From the NCBI RefSeq assembly GCF_025567465.1, contig NZ_JAOQKI010000010.1:41462-105461 (forward strand): a DNA stretch of 64,000 nt, in the 5' to 3' direction. Below are positions 15,396 to 24,182 of this stretch, in pieces (within the stretch, counting starts at the first letter, position 1; each line of letters starts with the position of its first letter). The DNA comes from Roseburia_C amylophila. Its GTDB lineage: Bacteria; Bacillota; Clostridia; Lachnospirales; Lachnospiraceae. A program made the translations under genes and the position numbers. A model generated the notes under the pieces. It was not told the DNA's origin, searched no databases, and saw nothing but the letters and a program-made list of their open reading frames with translations.

Positions 15396-17681
15396 ATGAA
15401 GTTACATGAGACAGGGGCATATCTCGTAAACGGATGTACCGTAGTAGAAGACAATAGCGAAGCATCCGCAGCTATTGCATCCATGACAGGCACTGCGGTA
15501 AGCAAAGAAGAAGCAGCAAAAAATACCATTGCATACGGTATTTTAAAGGACCACAACACATCTGGCAGCATGGAGAAGCTGAAAATCAAATTTGATAAGC
15601 TGACTTCCCATGACATTACATATGTTGGAATTATCCAGACAGCCAGAGCATCCGGACTGGAAAAGTTTCCAATTCCTTATGTACTGACCAACTGTCATAA
15701 CAGCCTTTGTGCAGTCGGTGGAACCATCAACGAAGATGACCACATGTTTGGACTGACCTGTGCAAAGAAATACGGCGGAATCTATGTACCACCTCATCAG
15801 GCAGTTATTCACCAGTTTGCCCGTGAAATGCTTGCAGGCGGCGGAAAAATGATTCTTGGTTCTGATTCCCATACCCGTTACGGAGCACTGGGAACCATGG
15901 CAATGGGCGAAGGTGGACCGGAGCTTGTAAAACAGCTTTTAGAGCAGACTTATGATATCAATATGCCGGGCGTTGTAGCCGTATATTTAACCGGAGAACC
16001 GGTAAAAGGCGTTGGACCGCAGGATATCGCACTGGCAATCATCGGTGAAGTATTTGCCAATGGCTATGTAAAGAATAAAGTAATGGAATTCGTAGGACCT
16101 GGTGTTGCAAACTTAAGCGTAGATTACCGTATCGGCGTAGATGTAATGACCACAGAGACTACCTGTCTTTCCTCTATCTGGGCAACCGATGAGAAAGTGA
16201 AAGAATTCTATGATATTCACGGAAGAGTAGAAGAATACAAAGAATTAAATCCGGGACAGGTTGCTTACTATGATGGCATGATTGAAATTGACTTAAGCAC
16301 CATTCGTCCAATGATTGCAATGCCATTCCACCCAAGCAATACCTATACCATTGAAGAACTGAATGCAAACCTTATGGACATCTTGGATGACTGCGAGAAG
16401 AAAGCACAGGTAAGCTTCAATGGAGCAGTAGACTTAAATCTTAAGGATAAAGTCCGCAATGGAAAACTATATGTAGACCAGGGAATCATCGCAGGCTGTG
16501 CCGGTGGTGGATTTGAAAATATCTGTGATGCAGCAGACATCTTAGCGGGAAGCAGCATCGGACCGGATGAATTTACCTTAAGCGTATATCCGGCAAGTAC
16601 CCCGATTTACATGGAACTGGTGAAAAACGGAGCTGTAGCAAAATTAATGGAGACAGGAGCAATCGTTAAGACTGCATTCTGCGGACCATGTTTCGGAGCA
16701 GGAGATACACCTGCTAACAATGCATTCTCCATCCGGCATTCTACCAGAAACTTCCCGAACCGTGAAGGCTCCAAGGTACAGAACGGTCAGATTGCATCCG
16801 TAGCATTGATGGATGCCCGTTCTATTGCAGCAACCGCAGCAAACAAGGGATATTTAACCGCAGCAACTGATGTGGATGTAAACTTCAGCAAGCCGAAATA
16901 TTTCTTTGATAAGACCATATATGAGAACCGTGTCTTTGACAGCCATGGTGTAGCAGATCCATCCGTAGAAATCCAGATGGGACCAAACATTAAAGACTGG
17001 CCGAAGATGGTAGCATTAACCGATAACCTCATCTTAAAGGTAGTATCCGAGATTCATGATCCGGTAACTACAACCGATGAGTTGATTCCTTCCGGAGAGA
17101 CATCTTCTTATCGTTCTAATCCGCTGGGACTGGCAGAGTTCACACTTTCCAGAAAAGACCCTGCATACGTTGGACGTGCGAAAGAAGTACAGAAGGCAGA
17201 AGCGGCAAGAGAAGCAGGCGAAGAGCCATACGCAGTGCTGCCGGAATTAAAGGCAGCTGTAGATGCAATCCGTACACAGTTCCCGGATATCAACGAAGAG
17301 AATACCGGAATCGGAAGTACCATTTTTGCAGTAAAACCAGGCGACGGTTCTGCCCGTGAGCAGGCAGCATCCTGCCAGAAAGTATTAGGCGGCTGGGCAA
17401 ACATTGCCAACGAATATGCAACCAAGCGTTATCGTTCCAACCTGATTAACTGGGGTATGCTTCCATTTATCATCAAAGAAGGAGAACTGCCATTTGCCAA
17501 CGGAGACTATCTCTTTGTACCGGAAATCCGCAAAGCAGTAGAAGAGAAAGCTCCGGAAGTAAAAGCGTATGCCGTAAAAGACGGACAGTTAACCGAGTTC
17601 TCATTAACCTTGGGTGACCTTACTGACGAGGAGAGAGAGATTATCCGTAAAGGATGCCTCATTAACTATAACCGGAAATAA
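15396..17681 (+). CDS. Aconitate hydratase family protein
   Basis: A 761-residue enzyme of the aconitase superfamily, expected to isomerise citrate and isocitrate using a 4Fe-4S cluster. Candidate cluster ligands lie in TNCHNSLCAVGG (around residue 106), IAGCAGG (around 368) and FCGPCFGAGDTP (around 428-431). The substrate loop reads GSDSHTRYGALGTMAMGEGG. The swivel-domain motif, normally GSSREHAA, reads GSAREQAA near residue 652. These substitutions leave the exact substrate open; a related hydro-lyase is possible. CAGGAGG precedes ATG 15396. The gene has its own promoter and a structured leader and is followed 26 bp later by a permease gene. Confidence 0.85.
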   Translation: MKLHETGAYLVNGCTVVEDNSEASAAIASMTGTAVSKEEAAKNTIAYGILKDHNTSGSMEKLKIKFDKLTSHDITYVGIIQTARASGLEKFPIPYVLTNCHNSLCAVGGTINEDDHMFGLTCAKKYGGIYVPPHQAVIHQFAREMLAGGGKMILGSDSHTRYGALGTMAMGEGGPELVKQLLEQTYDINMPGVVAVYLTGEPVKGVGPQDIALAIIGEVFANGYVKNKVMEFVGPGVANLSVDYRIGVDVMTTETTCLSSIWATDEKVKEFYDIHGRVEEYKELNPGQVAYYDGMIEIDLSTIRPMIAMPFHPSNTYTIEELNANLMDILDDCEKKAQVSFNGAVDLNLKDKVRNGKLYVDQGIIAGCAGGGFENICDAADILAGSSIGPDEFTLSVYPASTPIYMELVKNGAVAKLMETGAIVKTAFCGPCFGAGDTPANNAFSIRHSTRNFPNREGSKVQNGQIASVALMDARSIAATAANKGYLTAATDVDVNFSKPKYFFDKTIYENRVFDSHGVADPSVEIQMGPNIKDWPKMVALTDNLILKVVSEIHDPVTTTDELIPSGETSSYRSNPLGLAEFTLSRKDPAYVGRAKEVQKAEAAREAGEEPYAVLPELKAAVDAIRTQFPDINEENTGIGSTIFAVKPGDGSAREQAASCQKVLGGWANIANEYATKRYRSNLINWGMLPFIIKEGELPFANGDYLFVPEIRKAVEEKAPEVKAYAVKDGQLTEFSLTLGDLTDEEREIIRKGCLINYNRK

Positions 17682-17707
17682 AATTCCGGAAAAAGAAGGA
17701 GAACGGA

Positions 17708-19042
17708 ATGGAAGAAGATAAGAAAAAGAGCGGGAAAACAGAACATGGGATGCGCTGGTACATCAGCCTTGCAGTGCTGGTATTTGTACTGTTCTGCTGC
17801 TGCACAATGTTTTTCTTTATGATATACCGGTACAATGGTGTCTCAAAAGGCTGGGACACCATAATGAAGGTATTACAGCCGATTACCTTCGGACTTGTGA
17901 TTGCATACCTCATTAATCCAATTATGAAATTCTTTGAAAAGCATTTGCTGCATTTCTTAGAACCAAGAGTGCAGAAAGAGAAGAAGTGCAGGAAGATTGC
18001 AAGGAGTATTGCAACCGGTGGAGCGGTAGTTGTCTTTGTATTAATTGTAATCCTGTTGTTTGCCATGATGATTCCGCAGTTAATCAGTAGTATTTCTGGA
18101 ATGGTAAATTTCCTGCCAAAGCAGGTGGATTCATTTATTGACTGGTTCAATGGACTGACAAATTCAGATAATGAAATCATACAGTCCTTAGAAACGAACA
18201 TGATGGATATGGTAACGTACCTTGAAAACTGGGTAAAGGAGTCTTTCCTGCCAAACATCCAGACCTACATTACATCTATTACCAGTGGTGTAATCAATAT
18301 GGTTAAGGTGCTGATGAATGCAATCATCGGACTTATCGTATCCGTTTATGTGCTGATGACGAAGGAGAAATTTATCGGTCAGTCCAAAAAGATTGTATAT
18401 GCCATTTTCAAACCGGTGCGGGGCAATGTAATTATTGACACATTCCGGAAGAGTAATGAAATATTCGGTGGATTTATTTCCGGTAAATTATTGGATTCCG
18501 CCATTATCGGTGTATTGTGTTATATCTGTCTTCTGATTATGAAGATGCCATATACCCTGCTGGTTTCCGTATTCGTGGGATTGACCAACATTATTCCGTT
18601 TTTTGGCCCTTTTATCGGAGCAATACCGAGTGTTATTATCATCGCACTGGCAGATCCGATTAAGGGAATCTATTTCCTGATATTTATATTTATTTTGCAG
18701 CAGGTAGATGGAAATATTATCGGACCGAAGATTTTAGGAGATTCCACCGGACTGAATTCCTTCTGGGTGGTATTTGCCATCATGGTAGGCGGCGGACTCT
18801 TTGGAATCGGCGGAATGATTCTTGGTGTTCCGACCTTCGCAGTCATCTATTATATTATCGATAAGACCGTGGATTACTGTCTGCGGAAGCGAAAGCTGCC
18901 GGAGGATACGGACGAATATATTCGCCTGGAAAAAGTCGATGAAAAGACCAATGAAATCGTACTTTTGGAGGAACCGGTAGAGGAAGCCTCTGAGAAAAAG
19001 GAACTTCATATTCCATCCATAAAGAAAAAAGAGAAAAAGTAA
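17708..19042 (+). CDS. AI-2E family (UPF0118) membrane transporter
   Basis: A 444-residue integral membrane protein. About eight hydrophobic helices are visible: two near residues 18-70, one near 98-125, and the rest between about 190 and 395. The family signature region includes LTNIIPFFGPFIGAIPS (about residues 294-310) and the later VDGNIIGPKILGDSTGL stretch. Members export small molecules or sodium; the name comes from the AI-2 exporter TqsA, and the substrate here is unknown. The C-terminal ~45 residues are a charged cytoplasmic tail ending in a lysine cluster. AAGGAG precedes ATG. It is probably co-transcribed with the aconitase-family gene. Confidence 0.92.
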   Translation: MEEDKKKSGKTEHGMRWYISLAVLVFVLFCCCTMFFFMIYRYNGVSKGWDTIMKVLQPITFGLVIAYLINPIMKFFEKHLLHFLEPRVQKEKKCRKIARSIATGGAVVVFVLIVILLFAMMIPQLISSISGMVNFLPKQVDSFIDWFNGLTNSDNEIIQSLETNMMDMVTYLENWVKESFLPNIQTYITSITSGVINMVKVLMNAIIGLIVSVYVLMTKEKFIGQSKKIVYAIFKPVRGNVIIDTFRKSNEIFGGFISGKLLDSAIIGVLCYICLLIMKMPYTLLVSVFVGLTNIIPFFGPFIGAIPSVIIIALADPIKGIYFLIFIFILQQVDGNIIGPKILGDSTGLNSFWVVFAIMVGGGLFGIGGMILGVPTFAVIYYIIDKTVDYCLRKRKLPEDTDEYIRLEKVDEKTNEIVLLEEPVEEASEKKELHIPSIKKKEKK

Positions 19043-19060
19043 ATTCTGGTAAAGAAATAA

Positions 19061-19111
19061 ATAATCCGGAGAATCATAGCAGATAAAATGTTATGATTCT
19101 TCGGATTTTTT
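19061..19111 (+). terminator. Intrinsic terminator after the AI-2E family gene
   Basis: AATCCGGAGAATCATA pairs with TATGATTCTTCGGATT over 16 positions (one G-T), and six T follow (19106-19111). The T-tract is also the start of repeat copy 2. Confidence 0.9.
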
Positions 19112-19239
19112 ACTTTACAGGAAATTGCTTTCCTGTAAAGTAAAAAACGCTCCGCAGGGATGCGCACTGCGGCGTATAAGGTAGATGTCGCAAGCGACCG
19201 CCGCAGGCGCGAGAATGTGCCAAGGCACATTCTTTTTTT
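19106..19239. repeat. Dispersed multi-hairpin intergenic repeat, copy 2
   Basis: Same organisation as copy 1: ACTTTACAGGAAA-TTGC-TTTCCTGTAAAGT (19112-19141), the GGA-loop hairpin CCGCAGGGATGCG (19152-19164), the long GC-rich stem with the inner GTCGC-AA-GCGAC, and the terminal hairpin GAATGTGCC-AA-GGCACATTC followed here by seven T (to 19239). It abuts the terminator of the AI-2E family gene. Confidence 0.9.
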
Positions 19240-19275
19240 AACATGAAAAAGTCCGTCGTGCCGGTTCGATTATTT

Positions 19276-19304
19276 TTGACAGAAGGCACCCCTTATGGTA
19301 CACT
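19276..19304 (+). promoter_or_regulatory. Sigma-A promoter of the TPR/ATPase-glgB operon
   Basis: TTGACA (19276-19281), 17 bp, TACACT (19299-19304), with a TGG extended -10. Transcription would start near 19311. The short inverted repeat GTCAG-TATACC-CTGAC then lies in the leader (near 19321-19336). Confidence 0.8.
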
Positions 19305-19387
19305 TAAAACAATAATTGGGGTCAGTATACCCTGACGAAAAAAGATGAATTTAAGTTTACTTGAAATAGATATTGAGGTGACATATT

Positions 19388-21832
19388 TTGGATAAATATG
19401 AATACAAATTAAAACTAGATGAAATAAAAAATCTGATGGCGAAGAAGCAGTATACAGAAGCTGCTGAAATTGCTGACAGTATCAACTGGCGAAAGGTCCG
19501 TAATGTTAACGCACTGATGAAAGCCGGAGATATTTATGCACAGATTGGTCGTTATGATGAAGCAAAAGAGATCCTTCTGATGGCATATGACCGTTCTCCG
19601 ATCGGACGAATGATTATCTATAAGCTGGCAGAGATTGCCATTAAAACCAAGGAATTTGATGAAGCACAGGAATATTATGATGAGTTTGTAGAGATTGCAC
19701 CCCATGATAATTTGAAATATATTCTCCGTTATGAGATGAATAAAGCAAAGGGTGCAGGACTGGATGTTTTAATTCAGATTCTCGAAGAATTAAAGGAACA
19801 GGAATATACCGAGAAATGGGCATTTGAATTGGCATATTTATATCATCAGGCAGGACGCAGCGAAGAATGTATCAATGCCTGTGATGAACTGATTCTCTGG
19901 TTTGGTGATGGTCCATATGTAGAGAAAGCACTGGAATTAAAGATGCTTTATCAGCCATTAAACCGGGCACAGGAGGACAAGTACCGCCAGTTTAAACAGC
20001 GTAAGGACGGAATCGTGGAAGTGCGGCCGGAGGATTATCTGGAATCCGGTGAGATTATCAAGGAGCCGGTACAGATTAAACCGGTAACCACCAATGCAGA
20101 GAAGTTCAATACGGTAAACCTGCAGGAAGAATTAGCCCGCAGCATGCAGCAGATTATGAATGCCACAGAGAAGGAAGAAGTGGCAGATACCATGCAGGGC
20201 ATCAAGAAAATTGTAGAAGAGATTCCGTATCTGCAGCTTCCGCAGGATGAAGAAGCACAGAAGGAGCGTTTTGCAGATATCCCAACCGATGAAGAAATCG
20301 ACGGCTCCCTGAAAATTAATTTCCAGGAGATGTTAGGCGAAGATTATGATGGTCAGATGCGTATGGTAGTCCCGGAGAAGAGTGCATTAGAAGCACAGAT
20401 TACCGGACAGATGAGCATACAGGATATTTTAGAGGAGTGGGAGAAGACCAAGCGTGCCGCAGAGAAAGCATTACAGGAAGCGGAGCAGCAGAAGTTAGAA
20501 TCTGCCAAGGCAAAGGCATTAGCAGAAGCCGGAGATATCATGGAGCGTCTTGCAGATGTAATTCCGCAGCTGGATGCAGGACTTACCTCCAAAGAATTAT
20601 TAGAAAAAGAATACTTAGGCAAGCTGCCGGAGGAAGAAGCCGGACAGCTTGTTGCCAATATGAATGATATTTTGCAGCAGCAGATTGATTCCATCAGTCA
20701 GGCAAATGCGAAAATCGATGAATTCCTAGCTGCCGGTGTACCGGGACAGAACGGAGAGGCGGCTGCAGGTGCAGCAGATGCGATGGAAATTCCGGAAGGA
20801 GAAGGTATTGCAGCTGCCGATGAAGAAGAGCCGGCTGGCACAGAAGAAATGACAGAACTTTCTCCGGAAGAAGAACTCCCAGAGATTGCACTGCCGGACG
20901 ATATAGCAGAAGAAGTGGCAGCAACAGAAGCAGAGGAAGTATCCGATGCTGCAGAAGAAGTCTTACCGAAGATACAGTTAGAACCGGAAGCTGAGACAGA
21001 GGATGCAAAGCCGGAGGAGAAACTTCCGGAGATTGCAGAGCCGGATTCAGATGAGGATAACATCGGAGAGAGAAAACCGATTACCCATCTTTCCAAGGAG
21101 CAGAAAGCTATCTTTACTTATTTTGTTCCGGTATCCGGAATGGAGCCGCAGATTTGTCAGGCAATGGAAGGATCCATTGAACATTTAGAAAAGGGAATCA
21201 AAGGTGGCAACATCCTGATTCAGGGAGCAAGAGGAAGCGGTAAGACGGTACTTGCCACCGCACTGGTGAAGGCAATCCAGAATGAAATCGGAAAGCCGGG
21301 CAAGCGTGTCGGAAAGATAGATGCCGTTTCATTAAATCAGAAAAATATCCCGGAGCTTTTAAAGAAAGTTGCCGGTGGATGTCTTATTATAGAAAAAATC
21401 GGAGGAATCAGCCGGGAAACAGCCGTGAAATTATCACTGGCATTAGAAGCAGATGACACCGGAATCCTTGTAATCGCAGAAGATACCAGAGAGGGAATCA
21501 CCAAAGCAATGGGAAGAGATGAGTCCTTTGCCAGACGATTTACCGAGAAGATTACGCTTCCGATATTTACCAGTGACGAGCTGGTATCCTTTGCAAAATC
21601 GTATGCCCACGAACTGACCTATGAAATAGATGAGATGGCGGTTCTTGCTCTATACAACAGAATTAGTAACATTCAACGCTTAGACAGAGCGACCACGCTG
21701 ACCGAGGTGAAAGAAATCGTGGACGAAGCAATTGCCAATTCCGAGAAATTCAGCATTAAGAAAGTATTTTTTTCAAAGAAATACAAGGATGATGATTACG
21801 TCATTCTCCATGAAAAGGATTTCGAAGAATAG
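19388..21832 (+). CDS. TPR protein with C-terminal AAA-type ATPase domain
   Basis: An 814-residue soluble protein of unusual build. Residues 1 to about 200 are TPR-like helical repeats (NALMKAGDIYAQIGRYDEAKEIL, then IYKLAEIAIKTKEFDEAQEYYD). Residues about 200-560 are acidic, low-complexity and partly coiled-coil, and include three related short motifs, ELPEIALPDD, VLPKIQLEPE and KLPEIAEPDS. The C-terminal ~250 residues form an ATPase with Walker A GARGSGKT (613-620), a Walker B-like GGCLIIEKIGG and a possible arginine finger (FARRF). The start is TTG 19388, supported by GAGGTG seven bases upstream. glgB follows after 27 bp, suggesting a shared operon. The role is unknown; a regulator or remodelling factor is possible. 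Confidence 0.85.
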   Translation: MDKYEYKLKLDEIKNLMAKKQYTEAAEIADSINWRKVRNVNALMKAGDIYAQIGRYDEAKEILLMAYDRSPIGRMIIYKLAEIAIKTKEFDEAQEYYDEFVEIAPHDNLKYILRYEMNKAKGAGLDVLIQILEELKEQEYTEKWAFELAYLYHQAGRSEECINACDELILWFGDGPYVEKALELKMLYQPLNRAQEDKYRQFKQRKDGIVEVRPEDYLESGEIIKEPVQIKPVTTNAEKFNTVNLQEELARSMQQIMNATEKEEVADTMQGIKKIVEEIPYLQLPQDEEAQKERFADIPTDEEIDGSLKINFQEMLGEDYDGQMRMVVPEKSALEAQITGQMSIQDILEEWEKTKRAAEKALQEAEQQKLESAKAKALAEAGDIMERLADVIPQLDAGLTSKELLEKEYLGKLPEEEAGQLVANMNDILQQQIDSISQANAKIDEFLAAGVPGQNGEAAAGAADAMEIPEGEGIAAADEEEPAGTEEMTELSPEEELPEIALPDDIAEEVAATEAEEVSDAAEEVLPKIQLEPEAETEDAKPEEKLPEIAEPDSDEDNIGERKPITHLSKEQKAIFTYFVPVSGMEPQICQAMEGSIEHLEKGIKGGNILIQGARGSGKTVLATALVKAIQNEIGKPGKRVGKIDAVSLNQKNIPELLKKVAGGCLIIEKIGGISRETAVKLSLALEADDTGILVIAEDTREGITKAMGRDESFARRFTEKITLPIFTSDELVSFAKSYAHELTYEIDEMAVLALYNRISNIQRLDRATTLTEVKEIVDEAIANSEKFSIKKVFFSKKYKDDDYVILHEKDFEE

Positions 21833-21859
21833 GAAAGAAAGAAACGAGGTGTAGTATAA

Positions 21860-23767
21860 ATGGGGAACTTCACAGAACTGGACATGTATTTATTTGGCCA
21901 GGCAACACACTATGATATTTACAAGAAACTGGGAGCTCATCCGGCAGAGATAAGGAAGAAAAAGGGGATTCTTTTCGATGTCTGGGCACCACATGCTGCA
22001 GAAGTCTATGTCATTGGAACCTTTAATGACTGGAATGAAACAGCAAATCCGATGCGGCGGTTAGAACCGGCGGGAATTGGAATTTTTGAAGCATTTATTC
22101 CAAAGGCAGAACTGGGAGACTTATACAAATATCTGATTATCACACCAGATGGCCGGAAATTGTATAAAGCAGATCCATATGCCAACTATGCAGAGGTACG
22201 TCCGGGAACAGCATCCCGTATTGCAGACATTGAGCATTTCAAATGGACTGACGATAAGTGGATGGACAAACGGAAACAGACAGAAGATGTTTATGCAGAG
22301 CCAATGGCAATTTATGAGGTACATCCGGGTTCCTGGATGCGCCATCCGGGAAGAGAGGATGATGGATATTATTCCTATCGTGAAATGGCAGCGGCACTGA
22401 CGAAGTATGTTAAAGGCATGGGATATTCTCATGTAGAATTAATGGGAATTTCCGAATACCCATACGATGGTTCCTGGGGTTATCAGGTAACCGGCTACTA
22501 TGCACCGACTTCACGGTATGGAACGCCGGAGGATTTTGTTTATCTGGTAAACTACCTGCATAAGCACGGCATCGGCGTTATCTTAGACTGGGTACCGGCA
22601 CATTTCCCGAAGGATGCCCATGGACTGGCTGACTTTGATGGCTGCCCGTTATATGAATATGCCGACCCGCGGATGGGTGAACATCCAGAGTGGGGTACCA
22701 AAATTTTTGATTATGGCAAATCAGAAGTAAAGAACTTCTTAATCGGAAGTGCCTTAATGTGGATTGAACATTATCACATTGACGGACTCCGTGTAGATGC
22801 GGTGGCATCCATGTTATATCTTGACTATGGCAAGAAGGAAGGACAGTGGATTGCCAATAAATATGGCGAGAACAAGAACTTAGAAGCCATCGAATTCTTC
22901 CGCCATATCAATACCTTAATCACTGGAAGAAATCACGGTACTGTCATGATTGCAGAGGAATCTACCGCATGGCCGATGGTAACCGGACCGGCAGACAAGG
23001 GCGGATTGAATTTCACATACAAATGGAATATGGGATGGATGCATGATTTCTTGGATTATATGTCCTTAGACCCGTATTTCCGCAAAAATAATCATCACAA
23101 GATGACTTTCGCCATGAGTTATAACAACTCTGAAAAATACATTCTGGTGCTGTCTCATGATGAAGTGGTGCATCTGAAGAAATCCATGTGGGAGAAGATG
23201 CCGGGTGATGAGGAAGACAAGTTCCGCAATTTAAAGAGCGCATACTCCTTTATGATGGGACATCCGGGCAAGAAGCTTCTCTTTATGGGACAGGATTTCG
23301 GACAGCTTCGTGAGTGGAGCGAAGAGCGTGAGTTAGACTGGTATCTTATGGAAGAACCACGTCACAGACAGTTAAATGAATACTTCCGTGAACTGCTTCA
23401 CATTTACCGGAAATATCCGGCAATGTATGAGCAGGACAGTGACTGGAACGGATTTGAATGGATAAATGCGGATGATGCAGACCGAAGCATCTACAGCTTT
23501 GTCCGCAAGAGCAAGAATGGCAAGAACTCACTTCTCTTTGTCTGCAACATGACACCGGTAGCCAGAGATGATTACCGTGTGGGTGTACCAAAGAAAGGCA
23601 CTTACCATCTGCTGTTAAACAGCAACGAAGCCCGTTTCGGCGGTACAGAAGCAGATAAGAGCAGACCGGCAAGCTATAAGGCTGTGAAGTCGGAATGCGA
23701 TGGAAGAGAATATTCCATTTCCTATCCACTGCCGCCGTTTGGTGTCGCAGTGTTCCGGGTAATGTAG
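21860..23767 (+). CDS. glgB: 1,4-alpha-glucan branching enzyme
   Basis: A 635-residue GH13 enzyme that forms alpha-1,6 branches in glycogen. Residues about 35-125 are the CBM48-type N-terminal domain (VWAPHAAEVYVIGTFNDWN). The barrel carries the nucleophile Asp313 (GLRVDAV), the acid/base Glu366 (MIAEEST) and Asp434 (LSHDEVVH). The C-terminal beta-domain starts near residue 545. The length fits the shorter GlgB type without a second N-terminal module. GAAACGAGGTG precedes ATG 21860, 27 bp after the TPR/ATPase gene. No other glycogen gene is present in the window. Confidence 0.95.
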   Translation: MGNFTELDMYLFGQATHYDIYKKLGAHPAEIRKKKGILFDVWAPHAAEVYVIGTFNDWNETANPMRRLEPAGIGIFEAFIPKAELGDLYKYLIITPDGRKLYKADPYANYAEVRPGTASRIADIEHFKWTDDKWMDKRKQTEDVYAEPMAIYEVHPGSWMRHPGREDDGYYSYREMAAALTKYVKGMGYSHVELMGISEYPYDGSWGYQVTGYYAPTSRYGTPEDFVYLVNYLHKHGIGVILDWVPAHFPKDAHGLADFDGCPLYEYADPRMGEHPEWGTKIFDYGKSEVKNFLIGSALMWIEHYHIDGLRVDAVASMLYLDYGKKEGQWIANKYGENKNLEAIEFFRHINTLITGRNHGTVMIAEESTAWPMVTGPADKGGLNFTYKWNMGWMHDFLDYMSLDPYFRKNNHHKMTFAMSYNNSEKYILVLSHDEVVHLKKSMWEKMPGDEEDKFRNLKSAYSFMMGHPGKKLLFMGQDFGQLREWSEERELDWYLMEEPRHRQLNEYFRELLHIYRKYPAMYEQDSDWNGFEWINADDADRSIYSFVRKSKNGKNSLLFVCNMTPVARDDYRVGVPKKGTYHLLLNSNEARFGGTEADKSRPASYKAVKSECDGREYSISYPLPPFGVAVFRVM

Positions 23768-23792
23768 AGGACAGAAAATCACAAGACAAAGC

Positions 23793-23826
23793 AGCACGTT
23801 AACCGAATTGGTTAACGTGCTTTTTT
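23793..23826 (+). terminator. Intrinsic terminator after glgB
   Basis: AGCACGTTAACC (23793-23804) pairs perfectly with GGTTAACGTGCT (23810-23821) around a 5-nt loop, and six T (23821-23826) follow. Repeat copy 3 begins on this T-tract. Confidence 0.95.
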
Positions 23827-23950
23827 GCTTTACAGGAAATTGCTTTCCTGTAAAGTAAAAAACGCTCCGCAAGGATGCGCACTGCGGCGTATAAGGTAGA
23901 AGTCGCAAGCGACCGCCGCAGGCGCGAGAATGTGCCGAGGCACATTCTTT
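23821..23950. repeat. Dispersed multi-hairpin intergenic repeat, copy 3
   Basis: Same layout as the other two copies: first hairpin from 23827, the GGA-loop hairpin CCGCAAGGATGCG (23867-23879), the GC-rich stem with inner GTCGC-AA-GCGAC, and the terminal hairpin GAATGTGCC-GA-GGCACATTC ending near 23950. The terminal loop differs in every copy while the stem is constant. The 13-mer at 23867-23879 also occurs in the flagellin leader (32686-32698). Confidence 0.9.
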
Positions 23951-24182
23951 ATTCATGCCATGCATTCGTAAGAAGCTGCCGGTGACAGATTTTGTAGATA
24001 AAAATAGACAAAAAAAGCAAAAAGTGAAGCCAAAAATTATAAAAAGATAATAAATTTCATAAATAAATGATGAAAAAATACAGATTGTGAAAAATATTTT
24101 CCAGTTGTTTTCAGTGGCTTGTTTCTGCGGTTTAAGTGCCTTAAGATGAAGGTAAATAAAATACAGCAGAAAGGAGAAGAAC

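Noticed and set aside
24089..24101. Palindrome-like GAAAAATATTTTC upstream of the flavoprotein gene as an RpiR operator
   Set aside because: The symmetry is imperfect and A+T-driven. No second copy was found near the EIIBC or rpiR genes, so evidence is too weak.
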